The notes below the pieces were generated by a model. It worked only from the letters and a program-made list of their open reading frames with translations. It did no database searches and had not been told where the DNA came from. Below are positions 47,001 to 57,731 of a stretch of DNA of 64,000 nt, piece by piece. The position numbers were made by a program, and so were the translations under genes. The stretch is from assembly GCF_000143415.4 (NCBI RefSeq), contig NW_003314309.1, forward strand, positions 1,053,199 through 1,117,198. Reading direction: 5' to 3'. This DNA is from Selaginella moellendorffii (Eukaryota > Streptophyta > Lycopodiopsida > Selaginellales > Selaginellaceae). The first letter of the stretch is position 1, and each line of letters opens with the position of its first letter.

Positions 47001-48166
47001 TGCAACTAATCTATATCAAAAATAAAGTCAAAAACTTGACTTGGCACCATTTGCAATTACTCAAATCAAAGCTCAAGATTGCCTATACACACAATAAGGT
47101 CCACCTCATCCTATGCACATGTATGTGTACAGTCGTTGCCATAAAGAATGAAAACTAGTTCTACCACATGATGCAAATCAACAATGAACATCATGGCCAT
47201 GACCACGTCCTCACTCTTGTCCTTAAACTCAAGCAGTAGCAACATCAACCTCCATTGGAATAAGACCATCTCCCATATGAAATGGGGTTGAAGGATGTGC
47301 AACAAGAAGTGAAAGAGGTGGCGACATTTTATAACATTGTGCCAAGCAAAGGGTATTGTCAAAGGTAGCTAAAGCAAGTGCATGCACAAGTTCTACAAGA
47401 TCTTCATGAAGTGCTAGCCACAATATCCCCAGCTTGATCTACTTTGACATATTTGGCTTTGCATGAAGCAAAAATCTTTGGAAATAAATGTCAAATTGCA
47501 TCATCGACTCAGATAGCCCTTAATAAAGATGATGCAATTATTAGAAAGCATCATCACAATCGTCAACCTATCTGAATGTGCATTTGAAGATGTCCATGAG
47601 AATATTTCAATCCTCACAAGTGGCTACATTCAAACCATTATATCACTACAGCACCATCCCTTAGAAATATGTGGGAAACTCATGTAAATATCGAGCATCA
47701 TCTTAAGAATGATATGTAGCAATCATTGTGAAATGATGGAACTAGTAAAACACATCATCCCCAGGATTCCCACGAAAGAACTCGGATTGGCACCAAAAAA
47801 AAAAGGAGTTGTACCACATGCCATGAATGTTGCCATCAACTGAGTTTAGTTATGCAATTGCAATTATATAATATCAAGCAATTGTACCAATTGCTGCTCC
47901 AAAGTGAAAGGAGGAAGAGATTGTTACTCTATCATGAAGATGAATAAAAATGAAAGAGCAAAAAAAAAGAAATGAAAAAAGTTAGAAGGAAAGGGAGATC
48001 TAAACAATGCAAAGGCTAGATTTAAACCAAAATCTTGAAAGGAAAAAACAAAAGAAAGGAAATAGAAAAAGCTAGATCTAGACAATACAAAAAGTTAAAG
48101 TTAAACTAAAATCCCAAATCTAAACATTCTTCAGGGACAATTAAAAATGCCCTTCACCTCCATTGA

Positions 48167-48301
48167 TGTGAGTGCATGAAATATGGAAAGGGAATACAGA
48201 AAATATATATATTAATTAACCCAAAAACCTTAAGTTATATACAGGTCTAGATTGAAATTAATCCGACAATTATAATAGTAAACATACACTTAAACCTCAC
48301 A
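48167..48301 (-). repeat. 5' LTR of gypsy copy B
   Basis: TGTGAGTGCATG to CCTCACA on the plus strand, about 135 bp, with short terminal inverted repeats TGTGAG/CTCACA. It is shorter than its partner because of internal deletion. Confidence 0.75.
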
Positions 48302-48356
48302 CATTTGAGTTAAGAGAAAAGCTTTTGGGTTACTTATTTTTACAAATGGTTTAAAG

Positions 48357-50294
48357 CTACTTTCGTGTAAGTAAACTCCCCAGACTTTCCCAGAACAAAA
48401 TACAAAAGCTCCATAGCAAGAAACAAGCTGCTCCCGTTACCATCCCTGCCAATACCTCATCATGATCATCATTCCCTACCTCCTTCTCAGGTGTTGATCC
48501 TTCATGATCCGGTTCCTGGCACTGTGAAATAGGCGATCCACATAGCCCTGAATTCCCTTGGAACGAACTCAATGGAAACGTCGTCAACTGACCCTTCTGC
48601 GGAATCCCTCCCGATAAATTGTTGAACGAGACATTGAAATCCATGAGCGGGAGCCTGGAGAATGATACAGGTATCACACCAGTGAACAAGTTGCTCGACA
48701 GATCCACAGTACTCAATCGCTTGAGAAAGCCAAGGCTGGAAGGAATGCGGCCAGACATTCGGTTCCTTGCCAGGCTGATCTGATACAGACTCTGCATGTC
48801 TCCAAACTCCACAGGAATAGCGCCGGTAAACAGGTTTCCAGACAGGTCCACTAATACCAGACTGTCAATCTCCGGGAAGAGCTTGTCCTGGTAGATGTAC
48901 AGCCGCTTGTTACACACCATAGGAGCTTTGGTCTGAAACTCCTGGATGCTAATGCCGAGAAGGGGGAAAATCGAGTTGATGCCCCGGTTTCCAGGGCACT
49001 TATACGCTTCGTTGTTATCAAACACCAGCCGAAATTCCCTTGTTGTGTTGTCCACGAGCGGGGCTGGCTTTGATCGCCCTATGCGAGGAGGAATCTCTCC
49101 CGTGAGACGGTTGTTGTTGAGATCTAGCCATGCAAGCTTCTCACATCCAGAGAGTTCACCAGGAAGCTCACCTTCGAGAGAGTTGTTACTGACGGCAAGC
49201 ACTGTGAGTCGCTTCAGCTGCCCGAGAGATGAGGGAATTGTTCCAGACAGGTTGTTGCTGCTCAGGATCAACCATTCCAGGCTGTGGAGCTTGGAGACCT
49301 CGGGAGGAATGGGACCTTGGAGGTTGTTGAAGCTAAGGATGAGAGTGACTAATGAGCTGCATTTAGATATGGTCGTAGGTACAGGACCGTGAAGCTCATT
49401 TGACCAGACGGCAAAGTGCTCCAGTTTAGATGTCTTCTCGCAGAGGTCAGTTGGGATTTCTCCGCTGATTGTATTGAAGCTCAGATCCAACACCTTGAGC
49501 TTTCGGCAAAGGAGAATGGTATGGAGGAACGGACCCGTCAACCTGTTGTTTGAAATGATGAGTTCTTCCAATTCCGAGCCAGTGCTCGAGCATATATCCC
49601 TCATGACATCTCCGTTTGTGAATCTATTGGAGCTTAAGTTGAGAATCCTAAGCTTCGAAGGGAGAGAAGCGGGGAGATCACCTGTGAAGCTATTATGGCT
49701 GGCATTCAGGGTCTTCAGGTTTCGAGCACACAGGTTGATCACTTGTTCAACGTCTCCAGACAAGAGGTTGTGGGAGATGTCTAGAGCTTCCAAGCTTTTG
49801 CAACTAGTGAGAGAAGACACAGACAATGATCCGTACATGAGATTGTGTGAGAGATTGAGAAGCTTGAGCCTTGTGCATGCATCAAGAATGCTGACGCTAT
49901 CACTGGAAGTGATTCTGTTGTTTGAGATATCTAGATACTCCAATGAGCACTCTGATGAACTGTTCGACGAGGAGATGGGGGAGATAGTAAGATTGTTGCC
50001 CGACAAGAACAAGCCCTGTAGATGAGATAAATCTCCAATGACATCGAAGGGAATGGCACCAGATAATGATTTGAACCGGAGATCCAGCCTAATCACCAGG
50101 CCATCTGGTGAACATGTTACACCATTCCACTGACATAAGACACTGGTAGTCTTTGAACTCCAACTGTTTAGAGCAGCGGATGGATCTTCCAGTGAAGTCT
50201 TCAAGCGGAGAAGTGTCGTTGCATCAGTTGATCTATTACCAAGTACCAGTTCCAAAGCTTGCAAGATGATTAGCTGGAGAAAGAGTAGATTCAT
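48357..50294 (-). CDS. LRR receptor-like protein without kinase (PSKR-like ectodomain)
   Basis: Single exon, about 645 residues. An N-terminal signal peptide (MNLLFLQLIILQALELVLG) is followed by an LRR N-cap (CQWNGVTCS), about 20 extracellular LRRs, an 'island' of roughly 70 residues (IGRSKPAPLVD... to KRLYIYQDK) and four or five more LRRs with a C-cap (GNSGLCGSPISQC). An acidic juxtamembrane segment leads to one membrane span (VLAGMVTGAACFLLWSFCILFW) and a short basic tail ending LLTRK. There is no kinase. The island position and final LRR wording resemble PSKR/BRI1-group receptors, so it may have arisen by loss of the kinase or act with a co-receptor kinase. It starts at the first ATG (50294); a GTG precedes it. 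It lies 56 bp beyond the gypsy LTR. Confidence 0.88.
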   Translation of the reverse strand: MNLLFLQLIILQALELVLGNRSTDATTLLRLKTSLEDPSAALNSWSSKTTSVLCQWNGVTCSPDGLVIRLDLRFKSLSGAIPFDVIGDLSHLQGLFLSGNNLTISPISSSNSSSECSLEYLDISNNRITSSDSVSILDACTRLKLLNLSHNLMYGSLSVSSLTSCKSLEALDISHNLLSGDVEQVINLCARNLKTLNASHNSFTGDLPASLPSKLRILNLSSNRFTNGDVMRDICSSTGSELEELIISNNRLTGPFLHTILLCRKLKVLDLSFNTISGEIPTDLCEKTSKLEHFAVWSNELHGPVPTTISKCSSLVTLILSFNNLQGPIPPEVSKLHSLEWLILSSNNLSGTIPSSLGQLKRLTVLAVSNNSLEGELPGELSGCEKLAWLDLNNNRLTGEIPPRIGRSKPAPLVDNTTREFRLVFDNNEAYKCPGNRGINSIFPLLGISIQEFQTKAPMVCNKRLYIYQDKLFPEIDSLVLVDLSGNLFTGAIPVEFGDMQSLYQISLARNRMSGRIPSSLGFLKRLSTVDLSSNLFTGVIPVSFSRLPLMDFNVSFNNLSGGIPQKGQLTTFPLSSFQGNSGLCGSPISQCQEPDHEGSTPEKEVGNDDHDEVLAGMVTGAACFLLWSFCILFWESLGSLLTRK

Positions 50295-50695
50295 CACAAC
50301 AAGGTTGGAGGTTTGGAAACGCTATAGGGATTTGCTTAGACCATGACTTGTTGAGGTCCTATTATTTATTTCACTTGAAGCCGAAGCTGTTTCTCTCTAA
50401 AAGTTCCAGTTGTAGGTCCCTCTCTCAAAGACTAGTGCAATGTAGGTCCTATGGTCTTTGGTCGTGAGTGCAAAGACTAGTGCAATGCTATTGTCTTTGG
50501 TAGAGGACCACAAAGAAAAAGTCAGACGACGTGCTTTTAAAGCGAAAGTCAGTCTTAGCACTAGTTTGAATATTACTATGCATGCAAGGGAGCTCGTGAC
50601 TCGAGGCTCTAGAAAAACTAGCTTTTTGACCATACACATACTACATTAACAACTATCTTCTGGTCATTCGGGTTTCAGGACTCCTTCACTTGGCA
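50295..50695. promoter_or_regulatory. Divergent spacer between the RLP and SDR genes
   Basis: About 400 bp head-to-head region. Contains a partly duplicated word (GACTAGTGCAATG at about 50431 and 50474). No TATA position could be fixed. Confidence 0.4.
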
Positions 50696-52028
50696 ATGGA
50701 TTTTCTCCGTTACCTCTTTGGATGCAAAGGGCAGAGCGGATATGGATCGTCAACCACAGCGGAGCAAGTCGCTGACGGCATTTCTTTGTCCTCCTACACC
50801 GCCATTGTGACTGGTAAGAAGTACAAATTCCTGGGACTCGTTTAGATCCAAGAGTAGTGCCTCAGGAGCAACATCTGGCATTGGAGTAGAAACTGCAAGG
50901 GTGCTAGCAAAACAAGGCGCTTGTGTGGTTATTCCCGTGCGGAAGCTCCAATCCGGGGAGGAAGTGCGATGCAAAATCTTGCAAGAGTTTCCGGATGCAA
51001 ATGTTGCCATCTTAGAGCTTGATCTGAGCTCCCTCAAATCCGTGCGGAAGTTTGTGGCCAATTTCAAAGCTCTTAAGCTCCCTCTCAACATTCTCATGTA
51101 AGTCATTCGATTCTCAATCTGGACTGAGAATTCTTTAGAAACAATGCAGGAATTGCTGCTGGAAAATTCGTTCTGTCGGAAGATGGTCTTGAGCTAGATT
51201 TCGCAACAAATTATATGGGTATTTTTAAATAAATAAGATTTAAAAAACAATTGCTGGCCGTCTATTTTTCATAGGCCATTTCCTGCTAGTTGAGCTGCTA
51301 ATAGAGGATATGATCAAAACGGCAAGGGAGAGTGGCAAGGAGGGAAGGATCGTAATCGTGTCTTCAGAGGCGCATAGGTTCACACCAACTGGTGGAATAG
51401 CCTTGGACAAGATAAACGACAAAAAAAGGTTTTTTCTTTCAAGTTCCGCTAGAGACTTGACATGTTTGAAGTTGTTGTGACTCTAGCTTTTGGTATGCGA
51501 CCTCTTATGGTCAATCGAAACTGGCAAACTTGCTCCATTGCAAGGAGCTCTCCAAGAGGTTACAGGTTGATATGCAGATTTTAAATACTCCAGACAAAGA
51601 ACGGTGTATGTGTTGCAGGAAATGGGAGACGTCAATGTAACAGTCAATGCTTTACATCCGGGTAGCATCAGCACTGGCATTGGACGTGATTTCAACGCAT
51701 TGTTCACAAGTATGACACTTACTGAACCTGAACTAGATGATGAACTTTGTGTTTTTGCAGGGACAATATTTGCATTGGGATCTCCATTCCTGAAAAACGT
51801 TTCACAGGTTTGGATTGGAGATTTGTTTAATGCCATGGTTTGAAGCGTCCAGGGAAACAGGGAGCTGCTACAACGGTTTATGCTGCAGTTCATCCGTCAC
51901 TCAAAGGTATCAGTGGCAAATACCTTATGGATTGCAATGAAGCGGATTGTCACGCTAATGCAAAGGACATGAAACTGGCCAACAAGCTCTGGGCGTTTAG
52001 TATGACCTTTTTATCATCTCTTAGCTGA
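50696..52028 (+). CDS. Short-chain dehydrogenase/reductase, TIC32-like
   Basis: Classical-type SDR of about 320 residues, resembling the TIC32/retinol-dehydrogenase-like group found in plant plastid envelope and ER. The start [17 protein letters not shown] precedes the NAD(P)-binding GATSGIG (split by an intron after TAIVT), then [53 protein letters not shown] and the catalytic YGQSKLAN (Tyr and Lys present). NALHPGSI follows and the end is [14 protein letters not shown]. Several short introns (for example about 50,815-50,865 and 51,190-51,270) are needed. Arg after the glycine motif region favours NADP. The reaction is unknown. The frame remains intact through all exons I could join. Confidence 0.85.
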
Positions 52029-53241
52029 TCAGATGAAATAATAAAATTTAAGAGCAACAAAGTTTAATGTCACTTCCTCGTTTGGACAAACTGGTTCACA
52101 TGCTTTACTTTTTTTAATTGTAATTTAAAGATATCTAAAGATTTTGCAAGATATTATTCCTTTATTTTCATGATGTTTCTTGACCATTTTAAAGTAGTTG
52201 TTGAGTTGAATGTGCGTTTTATGAATGTGACTGACTGTTGACCGTCTCATGCCTACACTAATACATACAAACATAGTTGTAGAATGTGGACCGCCATGAA
52301 TTCCACTGTTCATGTGATATATCACATTTGGTTGCATTCTTTGGGCCTTAATAAAAATAACAACAATAATCAAACAAATATATAGGAGATAACTGAAAAA
52401 TGTAGAACCTCAAGAAAGTCATGGTCTAAGCAAATCCTTGTAGCGTTTTGCTAGAAGTAAGGAATATTGGGAAATATTCCATTCTGTTCGTTGACCGTTG
52501 ACTGAAAAGGTGGGAGGCCGAGTCCATCAGTCTTGTGGAGAAGGTTGCCCCACGAGGTGTCGGTGTGTGTGTTACTGGCATCGGTAGCGTGACACCACTA
52601 CTATGATTCGTGCACTTTCCAAGGCATCATGTGTGGCAATTTGAAAACCACAAGAAGAGTATGCCACATTGACTTGGTCAACATTTTGGCAATCCAAGAA
52701 TATTCAGAATATTGTTTTTGACTGTAGACTAAAAGTTGACCAAGAGTTTACCAAAGTGGGGAGGATCTAGAGTGACTAAGACATACATAAAATCCATCAA
52801 TCATATGGGCAACTGTGTTTTGTGTTTGCAAAGTGAAATACACTAATCTTGCAAGGGACTTGTGATTTAGAGCAAAATTTGAGGGAATACACAAGGACAC
52901 TAGGTGATAAATCTGAGGGGCCATGCCAGACACTTGGCTTGCTCCAGCTGTGTTGCTCATCAGAACAAATCTAGCAAATTTGGTCTATCCATTCATTTAT
53001 ATAAGTAGTGGTCTAAACCCTAATTAATATGTTTATATATAAAGTATAATTAAGTTACTTATAAGTTATTTATATTTAAAATAAGTTATTTCTAAATGAT
53101 TAAACACTACTTAAAACTTAGAAATTATAAAAATAAGAACATATCTATAGAAATAATTAGATTATAAATATTTAAAGATGTAAATATAAACTTAGATCTT
53201 ACATTTTACTAAATTTATAATAAAATACTTTTTTATACAAT
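52029..53241. other. Intergenic, nothing recognised
   Basis: SDR 3' flank, then AT-rich non-coding DNA. Several TTGAC/GTTGAC words cluster at 52,490-52,745, but no gene structure is seen. Confidence 0.4.
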
Positions 53242-55260
53242 ATAAGTGCATGGAATATAAAAATAGAATACAGAAATATACATATCAATTAGCCCAAAAA
53301 ATTTAGCTTAAATACAAAAGCGATCAAAATCCTATTACATTAATATTAATATATGGTATTATAGTTGTATATTTAGACTTCACATCATCATTAGAAGTTA
53401 AGGTTTTTTGGTTGACGGGCTGGGATTTGGAGGAATATCAAAAGGAGGTATCTATAGATCTTTAAGTGGTGCTAATTATTCTTGATCCTTTTGTATGAAG
53501 CATTTTAAATGCATACATAATTTCTAGAGTATCAAATTATGCCAAACTTTATAAATTTATAGTTCAACTTGCCGCAACACCCGATATAATCCCTTCCACT
53601 GAATAAGCAATCTTTTAGACAAACCATATACTATAAGAATTGAAAAATAAATTAACACTAAGTTGTCCACTTTGTATTTTGCTGATGAAAGTTGTAGCAC
53701 TATTGTTGTTTCATTTATATATGGCCTAAGTGTTTAGCATATTCCACTTAGACAAGTGGAAGAATGTTTGTTAAATGCTGATTCTAGGACCTAACATCGA
53801 CAATAAACTCAACTCTATTGGTAATATTGGATCATGACCATATAAAAATTTATATAGTAAAGCACCAACAAAACTCTCTTTTTGAAAGTTCAAACAAACC
53901 ATTCTACCAAGCTATCTACCTATGGATGATAAACACTTATGAAAATATAGTGTATCCCCAACCAAGATATTGCAATATGAAATACTTTAGTCATAAATAT
54001 GGGACCATTATTTGAGAGAATCTGCTCTACACAAGAATGTTAAAACACCACTTGATTGAGGAGGAAGTACCAAATATCAATCACTAACACACTAGCAAGA
54101 GTATTAATTTCTACTCAATAAGTCAAGTAGTTGAAAGTAATAATATCATACTCATTACTAACAGTTGATTGTGGAAAAGGCCCCATCAAATTAAACATCA
54201 CTAACTCAAAGGGATAGAAAATTGCAATTGACTCCAATTGTCCTTCTATAAAACAAAGGGGTACCACTAAACACAGCTATACATTTGTCAAATAATATCA
54301 TGTCACATCTTTGGACAATTGAAAAACTTGTGCAGCTTCTCAATCATATATTTGCTTAAAATAGAAGAGTCATGATAAACATGGTAAAAGTATGGAATAA
54401 ATATCAAAAGCACTATTAGCTATAAATGATAATTAGAATCAGTCCTAATAAAATAAAGGTCATTTTTAAGGCAATATTGAAAAAGTAGATGCTAAAATAG
54501 CAAATTATTAGTAAGTGATCCAAGATTTTTAAACCCTTCACGAAATCTTCAGATCCATGACTCAATCTTTTGAATCTTATGAACCTCATTAAGAGAAAGT
54601 AAATTTTTCTCTACACCTTGTGGACATAAAATATTATGTACATTAACTGCTAACAACATGGAATTTTCATTTAGAAATCCACTGATGCTTGAATAACATG
54701 CTCACTAGAAATAAAAGAAAAGAGTGAAGAAGGGAGAGGAGCTCAAGAAAGGGTATTGGGATTAGCCATAGAACTCCCTAGGTGATGAACAACTTTAAAA
54801 TCATATATTTAAAGCTTCAAGACCCACTAAGTAGTATGACTAATAAAGTTCTTCCACTTCTTTAATGAAGTACTTGTAGCATGATCACCTTTTAATAATG
54901 TCTGAGAACTATACAAATATACACAAATCCCAAATTGCTGTTAAACACTCCTTTTTTGTTATAAAATAATTCACCTTTACTAATTGTAATATATATGCAA
55001 TGGGATGGCACTGACCAAGCACACTTGCGACACACCTCTAAGACCGATATCATAAGCATCCATATGTAAAATAAAAGGTTAAGTATAGTCAGGATATGCT
55101 AAAACTAAAGGAGTCGTTAATAACTCTTTAAGGTTTGTAAATGCCTACTCACAGTCCACAGACTAAATGAAATAACAATATTGTTAATTTTAATAATGCT
55201 CGCAATAGTGCAGTATGATAAAAAAATGATTAATGAAATGACTAAGATATTGCATCTTGC
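53242..55260 (-). mobile_element. Truncated Ty3/gypsy retrotransposon, copy C
   Basis: Starts with an LTR like those of copy B (AAGTGCATGGAATATA at about 53245, ending near 53385 in TTTAGACTTCACATCA) and follows copy B collinearly through integrase core, zinc finger and RNase H into reverse transcriptase, where similarity stops at about 55,255 (GATATTGCATC). The 5' half and 5' LTR are missing. All frames are broken, and it is more AT-rich than copy B. Confidence 0.75.
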
Positions 55261-56008
55261 CTAAGAAGCTTTTCACACTTTTACCCATGGTACATGGAAC
55301 AACTCATGGAACTATTGATAGGCTAACATTAATCTTGCTAATTCAAAGTGTAACCTTGAGTTGCTAATGTGCCTCACTCACAAGCCCAAACACAAACTCA
55401 TCCAAAAATTGTACACCTCAAATCCATCTTGCCAACTCAAAGTGTAATCTTAAGTTGCTAAAGTGCCTCACTCACGAGTCCAAACACAAACTCGTGCAAA
55501 ATAGAACATCTCAATCCTTTTTATGAGCTCAAGAGCAAGTTCACATAATAAAGTATAACAGGTAATCAAAATTTATACCCAAGGAATGAATGCAAAGTCA
55601 TTGCACTTAAATGTGTACCCACTCGGATCATCATTTTTATCTCTGCGTATGCAACGAAACTAGTTGCCCAATCTCATTGGATAGTATTCGCCAAAACTCA
55701 TTCTTTGATACTAAATGTAGTGCACATGGTTTTCATCTTTTATCCTATAGTGATTTACCATAAGATAACCACAAAGCGAAATCTAAACCTCCATGTGCCA
55801 TGTGTCATATGCCATATGCCATATGCCACATGTCTAAAGGACAGCGGAGTGGAACCCGAGTTTCATTGCCTTAGGCCACTAAACAAAAGAATAGTGCCAA
55901 ACTCCCAAGTATGGAACCAAGGAGCAATGGCACTGGAGCACGTAATAACTCCCGAGCATATAGCTCAAGGAGCAAAGGGACAAGAGCAGGAAGCAATTTG
56001 AATCAGTC
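55261..56008. repeat. Left arm of the repeat that hosts the large LTR element
   Basis: Contains a roughly 90-bp imperfect tandem duplication at about 55,345-55,510 (CTCAAAGTGTAA(C/T)CTT... CCTCACTCAC(A/G)AG) and then sequence shared with 6890-7175. No gene. A short string of CATATGC/CATGTGC units lies at 55,795-55,832. Confidence 0.6.
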
Positions 56009-57110
56009 TGTAACTGACTAAATTTTTCCATTTTACTTTAGTCACTTAACCGCATCTCCAACCACTTGAAGGAGTCTCACTCACAACCTCCATAAGTCCT
56101 ATTTCGGACTTGGGCTTGCTAGCCCCTAGAATGGCATCCCCGCCACTCAACCTTTGCACTTGGTCTAAGTGCCCCACGTGTCCAATCCCATGACCAACAC
56201 CCCAAGGTACCACTAACATATCAGCCCGTTATGCTAAGGCCATGCCCATTCACCTTGGTCACACTGGTGATCTAACACCACTTGCATCACAGTCCCGTCT
56301 CTCAAAGACTGGGCCATCCAGCCACGAGTGATCATCCCAGATCCACTCCTTAGCATCCTTAGGATGCCCACAGACATGGGGAATAGCCTTCCCCAACATC
56401 CCTTTATCAGTTCCTACCAAGTCCCTTTCCCGTCCATGGTTATGTTCACCAACACTGCCACTAGGTCGAGGCCCGCAGGCCCGGCCACTAAGTCCCATTG
56501 TCCCCTGGGACTTCCTCACCATGTAACTGTATCCGTAGTCACTACACTAGAAGATTGCTCCTCCTCCTTTCCCCCATTGGGACTTCGGGACAACATTTCG
56601 AAACACTGTGGCCCTACGTGAGCCCCATAGGTACTCTCCCCACCTTCCGCCTTTAGGTGCTCTAGCCATGGGCTTAGAGCGAGGTTCCATTGAGCCACAC
56701 TAGGTATCCAAGTAGGTAGTGCCACCCACACTTGGACTGGGAGCATCGGCCAGATGATCTCCCGGGGGAACTAGAGCCGGCTCTTGAACACTTCACCAAG
56801 CTACCCCGCTTGTCGGTCCATGTTCACTTTAGTCTTGGACTTCCCAGTGGTCAACTCATCACCCAACACTGGGTGCAGCCTCTCTGGGCCAAACTGGCCT
56901 TTCCTGGCCAAACTGGCTCCATTGCAGTCCTCCCCCTACTATACTTTTGGAGCTCACCAAACCCCCCAGAGTCTAGGAGACGAACGCTTTAGGCTTTCAC
57001 CCTCTCAGACTCGAATTCGGACTTGGACTCGGACTCAGACTCGGACTCGGACTCGGCCTCGGCCTCGGTCTCGGCCTCGGCCTCGGTCTCGGCCTTGGTC
57101 TCGGTCCCGA

Positions 57111-57157
<47 letters not shown>

Positions 57158-57731
57158 ACCTCGGACTCCATCTCGGGTCCATCTCGGACTCCATCTCGGA
57201 TTCCATCTCGGACTCTATCTCGGACTCCATCTCGGACTCCATCTCGGACTCCGTCTCGGTCCATCTCGGACTCCATCTCGGACTCCGTCTCGGTCTATCT
57301 CAGACTTTGTCTCGGTCTATCTCAGACTTTGTCTCGGACTCCATCTCGGACTCCGTCTCAGTCCATCTCGGACTCCATCTCGGAGTCCGTCTCGGTCCAC
57401 TTCGGACTCCATCTCGGGCTCCACTTCGGACTCCATCTCGGGTCCATCTCGAGCTCCACTTCGGGTCCATCTCGGACTCCACTTCGGGTCCATCTCGGAC
57501 ACTTCCACATGTCATGTGTTGGTTCTTTTGGGTCCCTTTTTGGAGCCTTGCTTATTGCTCGCTTCATGCTCGTTCCTTGAGCACTCTGTTGGGAGTTCCA
57601 CTCCCGCTCTCAACCTCTCAAGTCGGAGCCTTTTAGTCCAAACGTGTTACGCTCGTTTGACTTTTGCTTCGGCCACTACCACATGGCACCCTTTCGGCTC
57701 CACTTTGGGGCTTAGGGATTTGTGTCTCACA
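56009..57731 (-). repeat. 3' LTR (left) of the large element
   Basis: 1723 bp. Closely matches 61840-63491, with few substitutions, a handful of small indels and length change in the TCGGAC/TCGGTC tract. Includes simple-repeat DNA at about 57,006-57,500. Confidence 0.85.
57006..57500. repeat. TCGGAC/TCGGTC hexamer and ~12-bp tandem array in the left LTR
   Basis: Runs of CTCGGA/CTCGGT hexamers and the longer unit TCGGACTCCATC. All six frames stay open for long distances (Arg-Thr-Pro-Ser, Asp-Ser, Glu-Ser repeats), which is a by-product of the repeat. Confidence 0.9.

Larger units (their letters stand above)
43859..48301 (-). mobile_element. Ty3/gypsy retrotransposon, copy B, complete but decayed
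   Basis: Both LTRs are present, and the flanks carry a target duplication ACATT (43854-43858 and 48301-48305; CATT if the last A is counted as LTR). On the minus strand, from high to low coordinates, one reads the N-terminal pol linker (46,580-46,850, KMLEN-like helix and GVIR), reverse transcriptase (46,400-46,590, CLDYHLLNEV and DLLDQLG; 45,840-46,115, GLQVDSNKL, YLGHFVDHL, FMDLKEVLTTPPVLEYPDY), RNase H end (45,480-45,548, YDFDVIHHPGSF), integrase zinc finger (45,030-45,110, YHDSPILCGHMRH) and integrase core (44,600-44,810, SNNGPTFI, YYPQLNGLME). The order RT-RH-INT marks Ty3/gypsy. Many stops and frameshifts; gag is not readable. Nonfunctional. Confidence 0.85.

Noticed and set aside
43859-55260. 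Gypsy copies B and C as one large element
   Set aside because: Two intact gene structures lie between them, and copy C has its own LTR and repeats the integrase-to-RT order, so they are separate insertions.
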